In this document: piece by piece, positions 12,999 to 24,200 of the stretch
How positions within the stretch are numbered: the stretch's first letter is position 1
Layout: every line of letters starts with the position of its first letter
Assembly: GCA_950022295.1 (NCBI GenBank)
Contig: OX465600.1
Span: 198,677,782 to 198,741,781, forward strand
Reading direction: 5' to 3'
DNA length: 64,000 bases
Source: Bromus sterilis
Lineage: Eukaryota; Streptophyta; Magnoliopsida; Poales; Poaceae
Position numbers and translations under genes: made by a program
Notes under the pieces: model-generated
Told to the model about the DNA's origin: nothing
Seen by the model: only the letters and a program-made list of their open reading frames with translations
Databases searched by the model: none

Positions 12999-13451
12999 AT
13001 GTCTTCTTGTGGTTCAAGTGGAGAGGACTTCATGGGACGACGTCTACGTGAAGTTCAGAAAGATCTCAACCAAGGGAAATACATAGATTGGGCCACAGAA
13101 GAAGAAATCGCTGCAAGGCGAGTGGAGATGGAGCATTCCGTGAGAAAAGAAGTCAAGATTATCACCGCCCAGCAACCAGGGGGTCCATCAACACAAGGAG
13201 GAAGATCTAGCAACCCCATCATGGTGGGGAGTGTCCAACCTTATTATGACCTCTCTCTTAACCTTTCAGGAATGGCCCCTACACTTGAAGATCAACGTAC
13301 GATTTCTACCATCTCCGAAGCTTACCGCATCACCAATCAACTGTGTGAATATTTCCGTGTACTAAAGGTGCAAGTGGAGATTTTGGAGAAGGAAAACCAA
13401 ACCCTTCGTCGTGTCATCAAAGATTTGAAGAATCAACGACAACAAGAATGA
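12999..13451 (+). CDS. Ath-1 extra ORF downstream of pol, unknown function
   Basis: A 150-codon ORF starts MSSCGSSGEDFMGRRLREVQ and stops at TGA 13449-13451. The frame is open further upstream to 12717, but that part translates GC-rich promoter-like DNA, so the internal ATG is preferred. The product is hydrophilic: a charged N-terminal half, a P/G-rich middle (QQPGGPSTQGG), and a C-terminal heptad-like helix (YFRVLKVQVEILEKENQTLR) that could form a coiled coil. There is no signal peptide or transmembrane segment, so it is not an env gene. It is intact although pol is dead. Extra ORFs at this place are known in Athila elements. I do not recognise a function. Confidence 0.6.
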   Translation: MSSCGSSGEDFMGRRLREVQKDLNQGKYIDWATEEEIAARRVEMEHSVRKEVKIITAQQPGGPSTQGGRSSNPIMVGSVQPYYDLSLNLSGMAPTLEDQRTISTISEAYRITNQLCEYFRVLKVQVEILEKENQTLRRVIKDLKNQRQQE

Positions 13452-14925
13452 GGAGTAAATCTCCTCGGGTAATGGCATCCCCTCAGCTTGTTCAAGCTTG
13501 GGGGAGTGCCCGGTATCTTTATCTTTATCTTAGTCTTTTAGAGTCAAGTAGAGTCGTATCATGTCTAGGGAGTTTATTATATGAAATAGGTGTTTGCATT
13601 GAGGTCTATCACTCCGTCTGTGGAGAGATTGTATCCGAGAGTGTGGAGTCGTCTATATTGGAATATTAGTGAGAAGTCTATTGGTTCCTTCGCTGCACTC
13701 GGTATTCTCTTCACGCAATCGGCATCATATGACGATTCTTATGGGGAGTATTGACCTTATATCAGGTATGGCTTTGAAAACTTTATTTAATTTTGGCAAA
13801 CATAGCTTTGGTCTTGACAACATACATGTTTTCTCAAGTAGCGACATAGCCAAAACCTTTATGTTATTATGCTTGAAGTGTTATGTTGACAAGGAAGACA
13901 ACTTGATGTGTTATGCTTACCTTAATGTTTATGCCTTATATGTTTTGCATCTAAATTAGCATCAACTATCTGTTCTCTCAACTCTTTGCCAAGTAGATTT
14001 CTGCTTGTGCATCATACCTTGAAACCATTACCTTCCATGAGGAAGTAGTAGGTAATTCATGATCTTCTTAAGTTGGACAAGTTTTATCCCGGGATTGCAT
14101 GTCTAATCTGCAAACCCATAATACGAGGAGGAACTGGCATGGGTGCGCCCAGCTCGAAAGATAATATAACAAACAAACCGTCCTTCACGCTTGGTCTATG
14201 AGAAATCAGAAACTTTGGCATTGATAAACAAAGGAGATTAAGGGGATGTGATCGTCCTCACTTTGGAGCCGTTCCTCGAAACTTGTCCATCTTGAGAAGT
14301 AATTGAGCTATCTATTAGCATTCGTTGACAAACTATACACCGCCCATAAAACTATTTTTATTCTATTTGATTTAAGGATAGCACATGAGTTTTCCCTGCT
14401 TGCCCTTAACAAGGCCTTTCTTCCACTTTCATGTTGAGTCAGTTTTCCCACTTCCTTCTTTTCCCTAGGAGAACAGACATTTGATGTTGATGAGGATTCA
14501 TCCATATAGAGCTGCATTAAGTTTTTCCATGCCATATCCTTGTTGACATTATCTTTTGATAAGTAAGTTGTTTGCGAAAGCTTTTTCCTAGCGAGCATCT
14601 TCCTTTGTGTTAGCATTTGCACTTCATGACTATTAACATGTCCTTTCAAAAGCTTCAAATTGTTTGTAGTTGTCCTTTGACCAAGGTTATGTTTGCCATA
14701 ATTTGATGAGTTTCCTCAGCCCTACTTTTGAATATAATTGTTATTACTTTCTCATGAGGGCCTTATGAGTTGAGGTTGCTGTTGAAGATGCTTGAGTTTG
14801 ATGGAGAAACCTTGATGCTTCTTGTCCGTATTTTATTTATCGACACTTCAGTCTCTAAACTTGTGGACAGGTTTATCGAGCTCAGTATTCGCTTGGGGAC
14901 AAGCGAGGTCTAAGCTTGGGGGAGT
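13452..14925 (+). other. Ath-1 3' non-coding region and polypurine tract
   Basis: No convincing gene is seen. A first polypurine-like site, AAGCTTGGGGGAGT, lies at 13494-13507 and a second, the real one, at 14913-14925 immediately before the 3' LTR. The polypurine tract primes plus-strand DNA synthesis. The open frames here (for example 13669-13959 plus and 14308-14658 minus) have no recognisable protein features. Confidence 0.7.
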
Positions 14926-16444
14926 TGATACGTCCAAAATGCATCACTATTTTATATAGTAATTCTTTCTTATTCATTGATATATTTCACGATATGATGC
15001 TATTCTTATGTTGTTTTGGCTTATTTTACACAGTTTGCAACTATCCGGTGCCGAAGCAGCAGACGCAGGATTCAGCGGTAAAAAGTGGACTCTGAGTTGC
15101 TGAAGAAGAACACCTCCAAATTACCTGAAAATCGACGGAGGCTGTTTTCCAGCAGGATCACGAAGACACGCAAAATAGCGACCAGAGGGGGGCCACAGGG
15201 TGCCCAGGCGGCCACCTGGCGCGGCCCCACCTCTGGCCGCGCCGGGAGGGCGCCTGGACCCCCGGGGCCACTCCCGGATCCCCCCTCTGGCCTATATACT
15301 CCTCGTCGTCCAAAAACCCTAAAGGAGAGAGAGTTTCCGGAGTTCCGCCGCCGCTTCGTGGCGGAAACCTACAGAGAAGAAAAGCCATCTCTGGCGGGAA
15401 GATTCCGCCGGGGAGATCACCTCCCGGAAGGGGAGATCGTCGCCATCGTCATCACCATCGTCACGGGCATCATCGAGATCATCATCAACATCATCCCCAT
15501 CATCAGCACCATCTCCACCTCCATCCAATCTTGTCTCACAATTGCAACTCGTGTTGTAATCCGTACTATCTATCCTCTCGACTCTACCGGTGTTGATTAC
15601 TACTTTTTGGTGAATGCTATTGAGTTTTGTTGAAGAAATATTATTGTGTTCAGATTGTTTATCATCTATTTATCCCCACTGATCATGATCTTTTTTATGT
15701 CTTGTGAGTAGTTACTTTAGTTCTTGAGGACATGGGAGAAGTCTAGTTGTTAGTAGTCATATGATGTTGAAGTAATATGTGTTGGTTAATATTTAAGTTG
15801 TGTTGTTATTTTCCTAGTGGTGTTGTGTGAGTCGAACACTCAACACTTCGCCTTATCAAGGACCTAGGGGAATGCATTGTGTATAAAGAATGTTTACGGT
15901 GGGTTGCCGGAGTGACAGAAACCTAAACCCCAGTTCGCACACTTTTGCACAAGGGAACAATGGATCACCGATCGTATTGCTATGGTTAGGCTTTTTCCTT
16001 AAATACTATCTTGTATTTGCGGATGCTTGCAAGGTGTTTAATCATAAGAGTACACTTATCTTAGTCTAGAGGGTGTACTAGCATAGATCCACCCACTCAA
16101 CACTTATCAACACATCACATAGTACCGATGCAGAATATGGCGAAAGCACATGACTACCTCTCCCGTGTGTCCTCAAGAACACTTTAGCTTTTATAAGTTC
16201 AGTTGCTAAGCCTCTCCTTTGCTAAGAAAGGATTGGGCCACTCTTTACTATCCAGTATCTTTTACTTTGCTCATTTTTACTATCCTGTCGCTTATACCAA
16301 GAAAACCCCTAAAAAGTTATCTTTCAGTGCTTGCAGTTATCTCCTTACCAAAGTCACTTGCTACTACCTTCTGCTCCTCGTTGGATTCGACACTCTTACT
16401 TATCGAAAACACTGCAATAGATCCCTCTACGTTGAGGGTCATCA
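14926..16444 (+). repeat. Ath-1 3' LTR
   Basis: It is 1519 bp long, starts TGATACGTCC and ends GGGTCATCA. It pairs with the 5' LTR at 3533-5051. The right flank GGGCT is the near-copy of GGGCC on the left. Confidence 0.95.
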
Positions 16445-16580
16445 GGGCTCTCCGTTGCAAACGTCTTCGCAAAGCTAATGTTAGAGAGACAGACACCCAC
16501 CAGCCACTTATATGGTACAAGCCATATGTCAAGCGTGGAACCAGTCTCGCGTAAACCTGTAAGGTCGGTCGGGGCCGCTT
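16445..16580 (-). other. Cop-1 leader fragment between two insertions
   Basis: This 136-bp island lies between the 3' LTR of Ath-1 and the start of Tek-2. On the plus strand it contains GGTCGGTCGGGGCCGCTT, which resembles the leader of BARE/Angela elements read in reverse. No gene is present. Confidence 0.5.
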
Positions 16581-16655
16581 TGTCGGGACCCGGAATTTGC
16601 ATATGTAATTCCAGTCACAACTCAATCATATGGAGAGCCGAGAGCCGTACCCACT

Positions 16656-17093
16656 TGACGAGGGGGTGACCCCACGACTCCTACGCATAAGCCTACCTGG
16701 TGTCCATGAAGACAGAAGGCCCATGAAGATACAGCCTCGACCCGCTAGCTGGAACCGATGTAGGAGTCCACGACTCACAAGGAAGGTGCGAAGACCTGCC
16801 ATACGGAGCAAGCTAGGGTTAGGAAAGCTTACTTGTAAACGTAGATGAACTCCCCGAGACCTAGCCCGGTATATAAGGGCTAGGAGGGGCGTCGCCAAAG
16901 ACATCTAATATCACCTGTAACCCTAGCCTTGAGCGCTCCACCCTTGGCCTCCACTGTGATCGCATCTCCCCCATCAATAATATCGAGCAGGAGCGAGCCT
17001 TCCTGTTTGCCGACGATCTATCGTCCAACCTGTGCATCTCATGACTAACCCAGGGTCCCTGACCATGGGATTTGCCGGGGTTGATCCCCGTCA
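16656..17093 (+). repeat. Tat-2 5' LTR
   Basis: It starts TGACGAGGGGGTGACC and ends GGTTGATCCCCGTCA. A TATA box, GGTATATAAGGG, lies at 16868-16879. The frame that runs from 17032 across the LTR end into the leader is not thought to start there. Confidence 0.95.
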
Positions 17094-17095
17094 AT

Positions 17096-17112
17096 TGGCG
17101 TCGTCTCTGGGA
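17096..17112 (+). promoter_or_regulatory. Tat-2 primer binding site
   Basis: TGGCGTCGTCTCTGGGA follows the LTR after two bases. Related sites at the same place are TGGCGCCGTATGTGGG in Tat-4 and TGGCGCTATCCGTGGGG in Tat-3 (both minus strand). The tRNA used was not assigned. Confidence 0.7.
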
Positions 17113-17364
17113 ACCGCGCAGGTTGGGAACGCGATCTCGGCGGCCTCATCATCTTCAACACTCATCGACTCGACGGCTCCGGCAAGATCCAACCTGTTCG
17201 AGTCCCTCGGATTCACGGCCCACCTCCCGGCCCTCAAGCCAGTCTTCACCAATCTACACTCCGGCGTCAATCTGATCTTCGGAGCGTATCAGATCTACAT
17301 CAACCATTGGGGTACCCTTCGCCTCATCGCCGGCACCCGTGCGCCCACGGCAACACCTGCAGCA

Positions 17365-18078
17365 ATGACCGTAGCAGACGTCGTCCGCACGGCCAACCTA
17401 TCTGGCGGTTGTAGCTACCCACCCAACTCACGGCTCCACGCCACTCACGACCGCCCGAGTGAAGCCCCAGCATGGAGAAGCATGATCGCACGTATCAGCA
17501 AGGAGACGGCAAGGACACCATCGCAGGTGTTCATGGCAGAAGTTGGCGCATCAGTGTCAGGTAACAACGGGCGAATCGACGACCCGGGCACTCGTCAAGA
17601 CACCCCAACCACCAACAGGGCAACAGGTCTCGGCAACACCAATCAGATGGTCGTACAGCTAGGAGAATCGGGGACCATACCAAAGAAAATCCCGGTGGAA
17701 CAAGGACCCAACAATCAAAAAAGCAGTCAGCTGCTAAGCAGCAAACATCAAGCACCTGGCCAAGGCAGCCAGCCATCACGCAACAGGCAGCAAACCCCGG
17801 TCGCAGCGGCGGGCGAACCACCCAAAGAAAAAATATACTTGTCCAAGGAATCAATGGCAATGGTAAAGGAAGCAGTCGCCCGCGGCAGGTTACTACCATC
17901 AGATGCCTCAAGAGACGAGCTAAGGGCATACAACAAGTTAGCAGGTGAGTTAACCCAGCAGACGAGACAGTGGCGCCTAGCCATGGAGAAGCAAGCAAAA
18001 GTGGAACCCGAAAAAAAAGCAGTCGCAGACAATCTCCCAGAAGTGACTCGCCAGGCCATGACTCCCCCACCCCCATAA
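17365..18078 (+). CDS. Tat-2 leader ORF upstream of gag
   Basis: A frame open from within the LTR to TAA 18076-18078 has its first ATG after the primer site at 17365 (MTVADVVRTANLSGG). The product would be about 237 residues, rich in Q, P, T and A, ending with a charged helical stretch (KESMAMVKEAVARGRLLP, then AYNKLAGELTQQTRQWRL). No known domain is seen. In Tat/Ogre elements an extra ORF or an N-terminal Gag extension lies here. It may be the N-terminal part of Gag separated by a frameshift, since the next frame starts 20 bases later. Confidence 0.5.
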   Translation: MTVADVVRTANLSGGCSYPPNSRLHATHDRPSEAPAWRSMIARISKETARTPSQVFMAEVGASVSGNNGRIDDPGTRQDTPTTNRATGLGNTNQMVVQLGESGTIPKKIPVEQGPNNQKSSQLLSSKHQAPGQGSQPSRNRQQTPVAAAGEPPKEKIYLSKESMAMVKEAVARGRLLPSDASRDELRAYNKLAGELTQQTRQWRLAMEKQAKVEPEKKAVADNLPEVTRQAMTPPPP

Positions 18079-18097
18079 GACAGAAAGGGCGAGAGTA

Positions 18098-19847
18098 GTG
18101 CGGAAACTGGAAGATGACTTCAGATCAGAGGAGGAGGACGACGAAGAAGAGCCCCTCACTCCGGCAGAAGCACTCATAAGCACCCAGGACTACCTGTCCC
18201 GGGCCCAGAAAAGCAGAAAGGGCAAGACGGATCGCTACACTTCCATCGCTTTGCAGATAATGAAGGAAGCTATCGATGCCTCGGTACCTAAGAAATCCAG
18301 CGCACAACGGCAGACTCGCGAGCGGACACCGGACAGGGACCCCAGTTCACCAGACGACGACGACGACGACAGTAATGACGACAGACGCAGGCGCCCAGAC
18401 AAGTACAAGAAACACGACATCGACGACAACAACAGGCGCCGCAGCACTCGGCGAGATGCGCGAGACGACATCACACAAAACAAAGTCAACCGCAGCAGGC
18501 GAAGACGTGCAGCACGCGAGGAGTACTCGAATGAAGAGGCTTCCGGCGAGGAAATCGAGCCATGTGGAGCACTCTGCTTCACACGTGCCATACGTTAGAC
18601 GCGTATGCAAAACGGGTTCAAACTGAACTCCACGACACTAAAGTACAATGGACTCGAGGAGCCGGAGGCATGGCTCGACGACTACCTAACAACAGTCAAG
18701 TTTCAAAGAGGAACCAACGTCACGGCAATGCAGTACGTGCAGCTCATGCTCGAGAGTTCCGCTCGACATTGGCTGAAAAATCTTCGGCGCGGATCCATCA
18801 GCTCCTGGAGCCAGTTCCGAGGAGCCTTCATAGAAAACTTCAAATCCACATACAAGCGACCAGCCTCACTCGAGGAGCTGCGGGCATGCAAACAAGGAAT
18901 GAGGGAGGCCCTGGGAGCATACATCCAGCGATGGACGATACTCAAGAACTCAGCGGAAGACATCTCGGACAAAAGTGCGATCGACGCATTCAGGCGAGGT
19001 CTTCAGTGCGTTGAATTCAAGGAGCAGCTCGGACAGATGAAAGTCCGAACACTCGCACGGCTGTTAGAACTAGCCAACAGCTGTGCGGACGGAGAAGATT
19101 CCGTTCGTAATGAAACAGAAACCCACACTGCACGATCAGAGTATGACTACGACTACAACGGAGATAGAGGAGACGACAGAAGAAGGAAGCGGCCCAACGG
19201 AACTTCTACAACGATAGAGGACCTGACATGGTCGCCGCCGGTTTCTCGGACAATCGGAACGGCAGGCACCGTGAGGACAACAGACCACAACGACGAGACA
19301 ACCCAGAAGACGAGTTCCAGGCTCAGAGACGAGAATGGAGGACAAGGCAGCCACGCGACGGCACTCGCGCATTCCGCTCCGCCAAAGAAGAACTCGACGG
19401 ACCATGCTCTATACACGGATTCAGAAACGAGCGAGGAGAGATCAGATCATCCCACACCCTTAGGAATTGCAGAAGCTTCAACGAGTTGGCCGAGGAGAAA
19501 AGCCGCTCCGCGGCCGCAACAGCACGACCACTCGCAAGCATAGCAGTTGGACCAGTCGCCCATGATGCGCCACCAGCCCCCCCTCTGCCAACAAGACAGG
19601 TAGACGCCATCCAGAAACGGGAAAGGACACCAGAAGAAGAAAACCAGTACCCAGAAGCCCACGGGAGGATCTACATATACAAGAAGGCAGAACTTCCAAC
19701 AGGCAGCAGAAACAAGTCACCAGACAATTCTTCCTGGCAACCTCCGCACACCCGGCCGTCCCAGCGTACCTGCGCGGGTCGGAGAGAGAAATCTCCTTCT
19801 CCCGGGATGACCACCCGCCAGTCGTTCCCCAACCAGGGCACGCCGCG
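18098..19847 (+). pseudogene. gag: Tat-2 gag
   Basis: The N-terminal part is acidic then Arg/Asp-rich (PDDDDDDSNDD, RRRSTRRDARDD). It ends at a single stop (18596-18598), and the capsid core follows from 18605: LKYNGLEEPEAWLDDYL, SSARHWLKNL, FIENFKSTYKRP and ELRACKQGMREALGAYIQRW, the Tat-type Gag core. The frame shifts near 19195-19230 and continues in another frame to 19851 with the basic C-terminal part (EELDGPCSIHGF, SSHTLRNCRSF). The same C-terminal motifs occur in Tat-4 before its protease. Gag packages element RNA. At least one stop and two frame changes make it non-functional as a single protein. Confidence 0.85.
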
Positions 19848-20339
19848 CTAGTACTCGAGGCCAGAATCGGAAATTACGACATGTCGCGAGTATTCATGGA
19901 CGGCGGCAGCGGGATCAACAACATCTTCACCCGAACACTCGACGACATGCTCATCCAAAACAACGCACTCAAGTCCTCAGGCACAACCTTCCACGGGATC
20001 GTACCAGGAAAAGCAGTCTACCCCCTCGGAAGGATAAGCCTGGAGGTAGACTTTGGGAATGCGACAAACTTCCGCAAGGAAATGCTTGACTTTGAAGTGG
20101 TCGACTGGAAGTCGCAATACCACGCAATCCTCGGGCGACCATTTTTCGCTCGTTTCATGGCCGTACCCCATTATGCCTACCTCAAACTGAAGATGCCTGG
20201 CCCGCACGGGGTCATTACAATTAGCGGCAGTTACGTCAGATCCGACCGCTGCGACAAAGAATTCCACAAGATAGCAGAAGCCTTCATAGCCCTCCAAGAC
20301 AGCAGGACCACGGGACTCGCAGAAGAAGCGTTCCCGTAG
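19848..20339 (+). CDS. Tat-2 aspartic protease domain
   Basis: The frame from ALVLEARIGNYDMSRVFMDG to TAG 20337-20339 is open. The active-site loop is FMDGGSGINNIF (D-G-G in place of D-T/S-G, as in other Tat proteases here: FMDGGVSLN in Tat-4 and FMDGGSSIN in Tat-1). The second conserved strand is SQYHAILGRPFFARFM. The C-terminal part (HGVITISGSYVRSDRCDKEF) matches Tat-4 and Tat-1 up to where the RT linker should begin. Here a stop follows and no RT is found. Confidence 0.85.
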   Translation, partial: LVLEARIGNYDMSRVFMDGGSGINNIFTRTLDDMLIQNNALKSSGTTFHGIVPGKAVYPLGRISLEVDFGNATNFRKEMLDFEVVDWKSQYHAILGRPFFARFMAVPHYAYLKLKMPGPHGVITISGSYVRSDRCDKEFHKIAEAFIALQDSRTTGLAEEAFP

Positions 20340-20514
20340 AAGGAAAGGAAAATCTCCCGAAGAACCCAGGTACTCGTAGATAAAATTACCAGGCCTTTAA
20401 GACCACCACATCACCGTTCTAAGCAAAAGGGATCTGTCTTCAACAGAACCCCCTACTCTCTGTAAGAGACAGCATGAAAAGTATTACATAAATATTTTTC
20501 CCCAAAATCTGTTC
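20340..20514. other. Short spacer after the Tat-2 protease
   Basis: No gene. It lies where the linker to RT is found in Tat-4, but no RT sequence is visible. Confidence 0.6.
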
Positions 20515-21125
20515 GCACTCGGGGGCTCGCCGATGCAGCCACCCCCCGAGTCGTCCTCCGCAACCGCGACACATTAAACTTGGCACTCGGGGGCTCGCCG
20601 AAGCAGCCACCCCCCGAGTCATCCTCCGCAACCGCGACACATTAAACTTGGCACTCGGGGGCTCGCCGAAGCAGCCACCCCCCGAGTCGTCCTGCGCAAC
20701 CGCGGCACATTAAACTTGGCACTCGGGGCTCGCCGAAGTAGCCACCCCCCGAGACGTCCTCCGCAACCGCGACACATTAAACTTGGCACTCGGGGGCTCG
20801 CCGAAGCAGCCACCCCCCGAGTTGTTCTCCGCAACCGCGACACATTAAACTTGGCACTCGGGGGCTCGCCGAAGCAGCCACCCCGCGAGTCGCCTCCGCA
20901 ACCGCGGCACATTAAACTTGGCACCCCGGGGCTTGCCGAAGCAGCCACCCCCGCGTCGTCCTCCGCAACTGCGGCACATTAAACTTGGCACTCGGGGTCT
21001 CGCCGAAGCAGCCACCCCCCCGAGTCGTCCTCCGCAACCGCGGCACATCAAAGCTTGGCACTCGGGGGTTCGCCGAAACTGCCATCCCCCGAGGCATCCT
21101 TCGCAACCGCGACACATAAAAAACT
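20515..21125. repeat. Tat-2 tandem hairpin array, nine copies of 67-70 bp
   Basis: Units starting GCACTCGGGGGCTCGCC begin at 20515, 20583, 20651, 20719, 20786, 20854, 20921, 20988 and 21058. A worn partial copy follows at about 21126. In most units CTCGGGGG pairs with the later CCCCCGAG, leaving a loop of roughly 17 bases, so each unit can fold into a GC-rich hairpin. The array lies between the sense genes and the antisense gene. Frames through it are periodic and are not genes. Confidence 0.92.
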
Positions 21126-21252
21126 TTACACTCAAGGGCAAGCCGCGGCAAACGTCCCCCGCAATTACAATGCAGACGACCCCCCGCGACGCGTACAAGA
21201 CAGAATGGAATATACATCACCAAGAAGAAGCATACACAACAAAGGGAAGCAT

Positions 21253-24200
21253 CTAATCTTTAGGCTCCAACTTCGCCTTAATAAGTGCACCCAGATGGCG
21301 GTCGTTCTCTTCACAAACTCGCCTCACAACCTGGCGCGCAGGTTCATCTACAACCATATAGTGCTCGTTCATCGGATGATCCCTACCGCCTGGAGGACCC
21401 GCCACCACCTGAGCAAAATCCACCCCTGGCCAATGACTATGGACCAAGCCCAAAGCAGCTCGGGCTCCAGCACGAATCTAATGATCCATCACTCGACGTA
21501 ACTCGGCAGGCTGAGAAAATATGCGACAGATCCTCTCAAGGGACGAAGGAACCACCTCCAACGGATAGAACTCAGCATGGATACCACCCAATACCCGCTG
21601 GCAGTATTTGAGAGCATCCGGTACCCGCTCAACTCGGAGACGAAGCAAAGCAAACGATCAAACACGAGCCCCATCTGCCCAAAAGGGATTGCTCGCCTGC
21701 ACACTCGGATCATCAAGCCGCGACATCTCCTACTGAACGGCCCTCTCTTCAGCCCGAGTTTGCCTTGCCAGCACTTCGAAAGTCAAGAACTACGATCAAG
21801 ACAGAGACGGCAAAACCCACTAAGCAGAATCAAGCAACCAAGCAGAGGCAAGACTCACCCCGCAGGAGGTCGGACAACTTCACCACCCACGAAGCAAGGC
21901 TCTCAACCACGGCCTCGGAACGCTCGCGACGAGTACGCTGAACGGCTACGGATCCCTTCAGTCGAACAATCTCACGCTCAGCGACCTTCAGCCGCAAGCA
22001 AACAGACTCGTACGCACCCTCGCGAGCGTTATCCTTCAGCGAACTCCACGGACGAAGAACGCCCGGAGTGGCCTACCGCAAGATGAACAAAACAAAGAAA
22101 TCAAAAACAGCAAGAGGAACAGCCAAGCAGTCACTTAGATAAAGGTAGAAAAAGGATCAACCATCACAATGGAGTCACGAATTACAGAGAAAGTTTCAAA
22201 GCGACGCAAAACTACTACGCCTCCCCCTCATCTACGACAGGGGGACCCTGAGAATCCACAACCTGTTGCATGCGACGAGGCAGCTTATCGGCTCGGTCGT
22301 CCTGCTCATCAGAATAGTCCGGCATGGTCTCAACCAAGGAATCATCAAAGGAAACCCCATGCCCTATAAGGACGACAAGGGTCGTGGAAGAACCACTCAC
22401 CACGCTCTCTGCAACCAGCTCCACCATACGTATCCCATCAGGACCGAATACTACCACCCGAGCGCCCAGGCCGTCAGGCACCTTTGAACCCTCCGGCATA
22501 AGATGTTCGTGTGCAAGCCCCACAAGATTGGAAGCCCGGGCGCAGACGTCCCCGACCACTGAAACAGCCTCTGCAACAGCATCCACAGCACCTTGGAGAG
22601 TTCCAGACACTGACGCAGCAGTCTCCACCGGCTTCGCACCTACAACATGCACCAAGCAAAGAAACGTCACCAGGGGAAGACAGTAGGAACAACAAGACCA
22701 ATGGTTGAATACAAAAACTTACACACAAGCGAGTCCGCCAAAGAGCGAAGACGTTTTCCCTCGACTGCTTCCACCCGTGCACGCGCGTCCTCAGCCTGGC
22801 GAAGGAGAACCAGCTCCTCATGTTGACCGTGCAACTCCGCCTCCTTGGAAGCCAAGGCAGCCTTGAGAACGGAAACCGCCTTTTCCGCCTTCTCGGCTTG
22901 CTTCTCGGCTACCCGGCGACAATCTACAAGGAAAGACAGCACTCAGAACAGAAGATGAAGCACCCAAAGCTCAGCAGCGCAAAAACAAAAAACTCACCAT
23001 CCATAGCAGACAAGGCATCCGGGCAGAATCATGGGCCCGTTGCCAACGCTCAGCATCAATCATCAAACGTTCACAGTGTTGGAAAACAGGCTACAAATAC
23101 CAGGCAATCAGGTGTCAGGGAAAGACAAGACTACAAGCAACTGCAAATAGTTACTTCTAGCCTCGGGGGCTACTCCCATTGGGAGCACTGCCGTGCCCCC
23201 GATGATAAAGTAACACAGACACGAATCATCTTACCAGCTTGGAGACATGGTCGAAAACACGGGCCTTGTCTTCAATCGCCAGATCAAGAAGGCCAAAGTA
23301 CGGAGACCCAAGTTCAATCGACTTGGGCTCAGGAGCAACAGCACCAAGCGCCTCAGAAGAAGGCACACCAGGAACTACACCCGCAGACGAAACGGCAGGA
23401 GTCGCCGTCGGCCCAGACTGACCAGCGGCAACCGAGAGGTCCTCGAGATGTTTGGCTGTCGCCCCAGAACTCGTCGGCTTCAGATAAGTAGCAGCTGCGC
23501 TGGTGCAAGAAGCAGCCGGAGCAGGCGCAGCACTACAAAATAAGCATTGTCAGACGCAAGAAGAAGGAAAGAAGGAACGGGCACAAATCCAGCAGACTCT
23601 TACCCGGCACGCGCAGAACGAGGACGCCCCAGCCTCCCAAGCCTGACCCTCTTGGGAGGAGGGGCCGGAGCAGCAGCCGAAGGGAAAGGCCCAGCAAAAG
23701 GAGCAGCAGGCGGGACATCATCACCTAACGCAGCATGATCTTCAACATCCAAGGGGCGCGACCGCTTCACAAGAAAGGGACTCGAGTCCTCACTATCTCT
23801 AGTCTTCACTAGCACAATCTCAGCATCAACAGCCGGAGCAGCATTATCAGCTGCGGAAGCATCAGGCTCTTCACGAATATCGGCGTCTTCCGGCTGCAGA
23901 GGATTACACGACACCGGAGCATGGCCCTGCAAGGCAAGCAATTTCAACAACAAAACAAAACTAGGTACTCGTCCAAACAAATAAATGAACACGGGCACCA
24001 ACCGGTGGCGGAGAATGATCAGAAGCATATGGAAGGACAAGGCGCATCTCGGAAATACTCGAGCACTTGGTCACATGCTGGATACGAGCCAGCAAGGCAT
24101 CATGTTCTAGCTCTTCGGGCGAGCATCTCGTCGAGTCACCGTGTTCGTCGTACTGCCACATAGGGCGAGCTCGATGCTGCAACGGTTGAACTCGCCTCCC

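Larger units (their letters stand above)
3533..16444 (+). mobile_element. Ath-1: Athila-lineage Ty3/gypsy element with two LTRs
   Basis: Two direct LTRs of equal length (1519 bp) flank an internal region with a tRNA-Asp primer site, gag, protease, RT, RNase H, integrase, and one extra downstream ORF. The RT and integrase wording, the tRNA-Asp primer site and the TGATACGTCC LTR start fit the Athila lineage (Sabrina/BAGY-2-like families of Triticeae). The flanking 5 bp are GGGCC on the left and GGGCT on the right, a target duplication with one mismatch. By eye the two LTRs differ at roughly 30 or more sites, so the insertion is fairly young but the genes are already dead. A chromovirus solo LTR interrupts gag. 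Confidence 0.93.

Noticed and set aside
12717..13451. 244-codon frame as an envelope gene
   Set aside because: The N-terminal part is GC-rich promoter-like DNA. There is no signal peptide followed by a transmembrane anchor, and the likely start is the ATG at 12999.
17032..17364. Gag start inside the Tat-2 LTR
   Set aside because: A start here would need the frame to cross the LTR end and primer site. The same piece of LTR is open in all copies without being gag.
18125..19720. Many minus-strand frames opposite Tat-2 gag
   Set aside because: They mirror codon bias of the sense gag and have no motifs.
20515..21125. CRISPR-like regular repeats
   Set aside because: Units are contiguous tandem repeats without unique spacers, in a plant retrotransposon. 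The same holds for 48053-48925.
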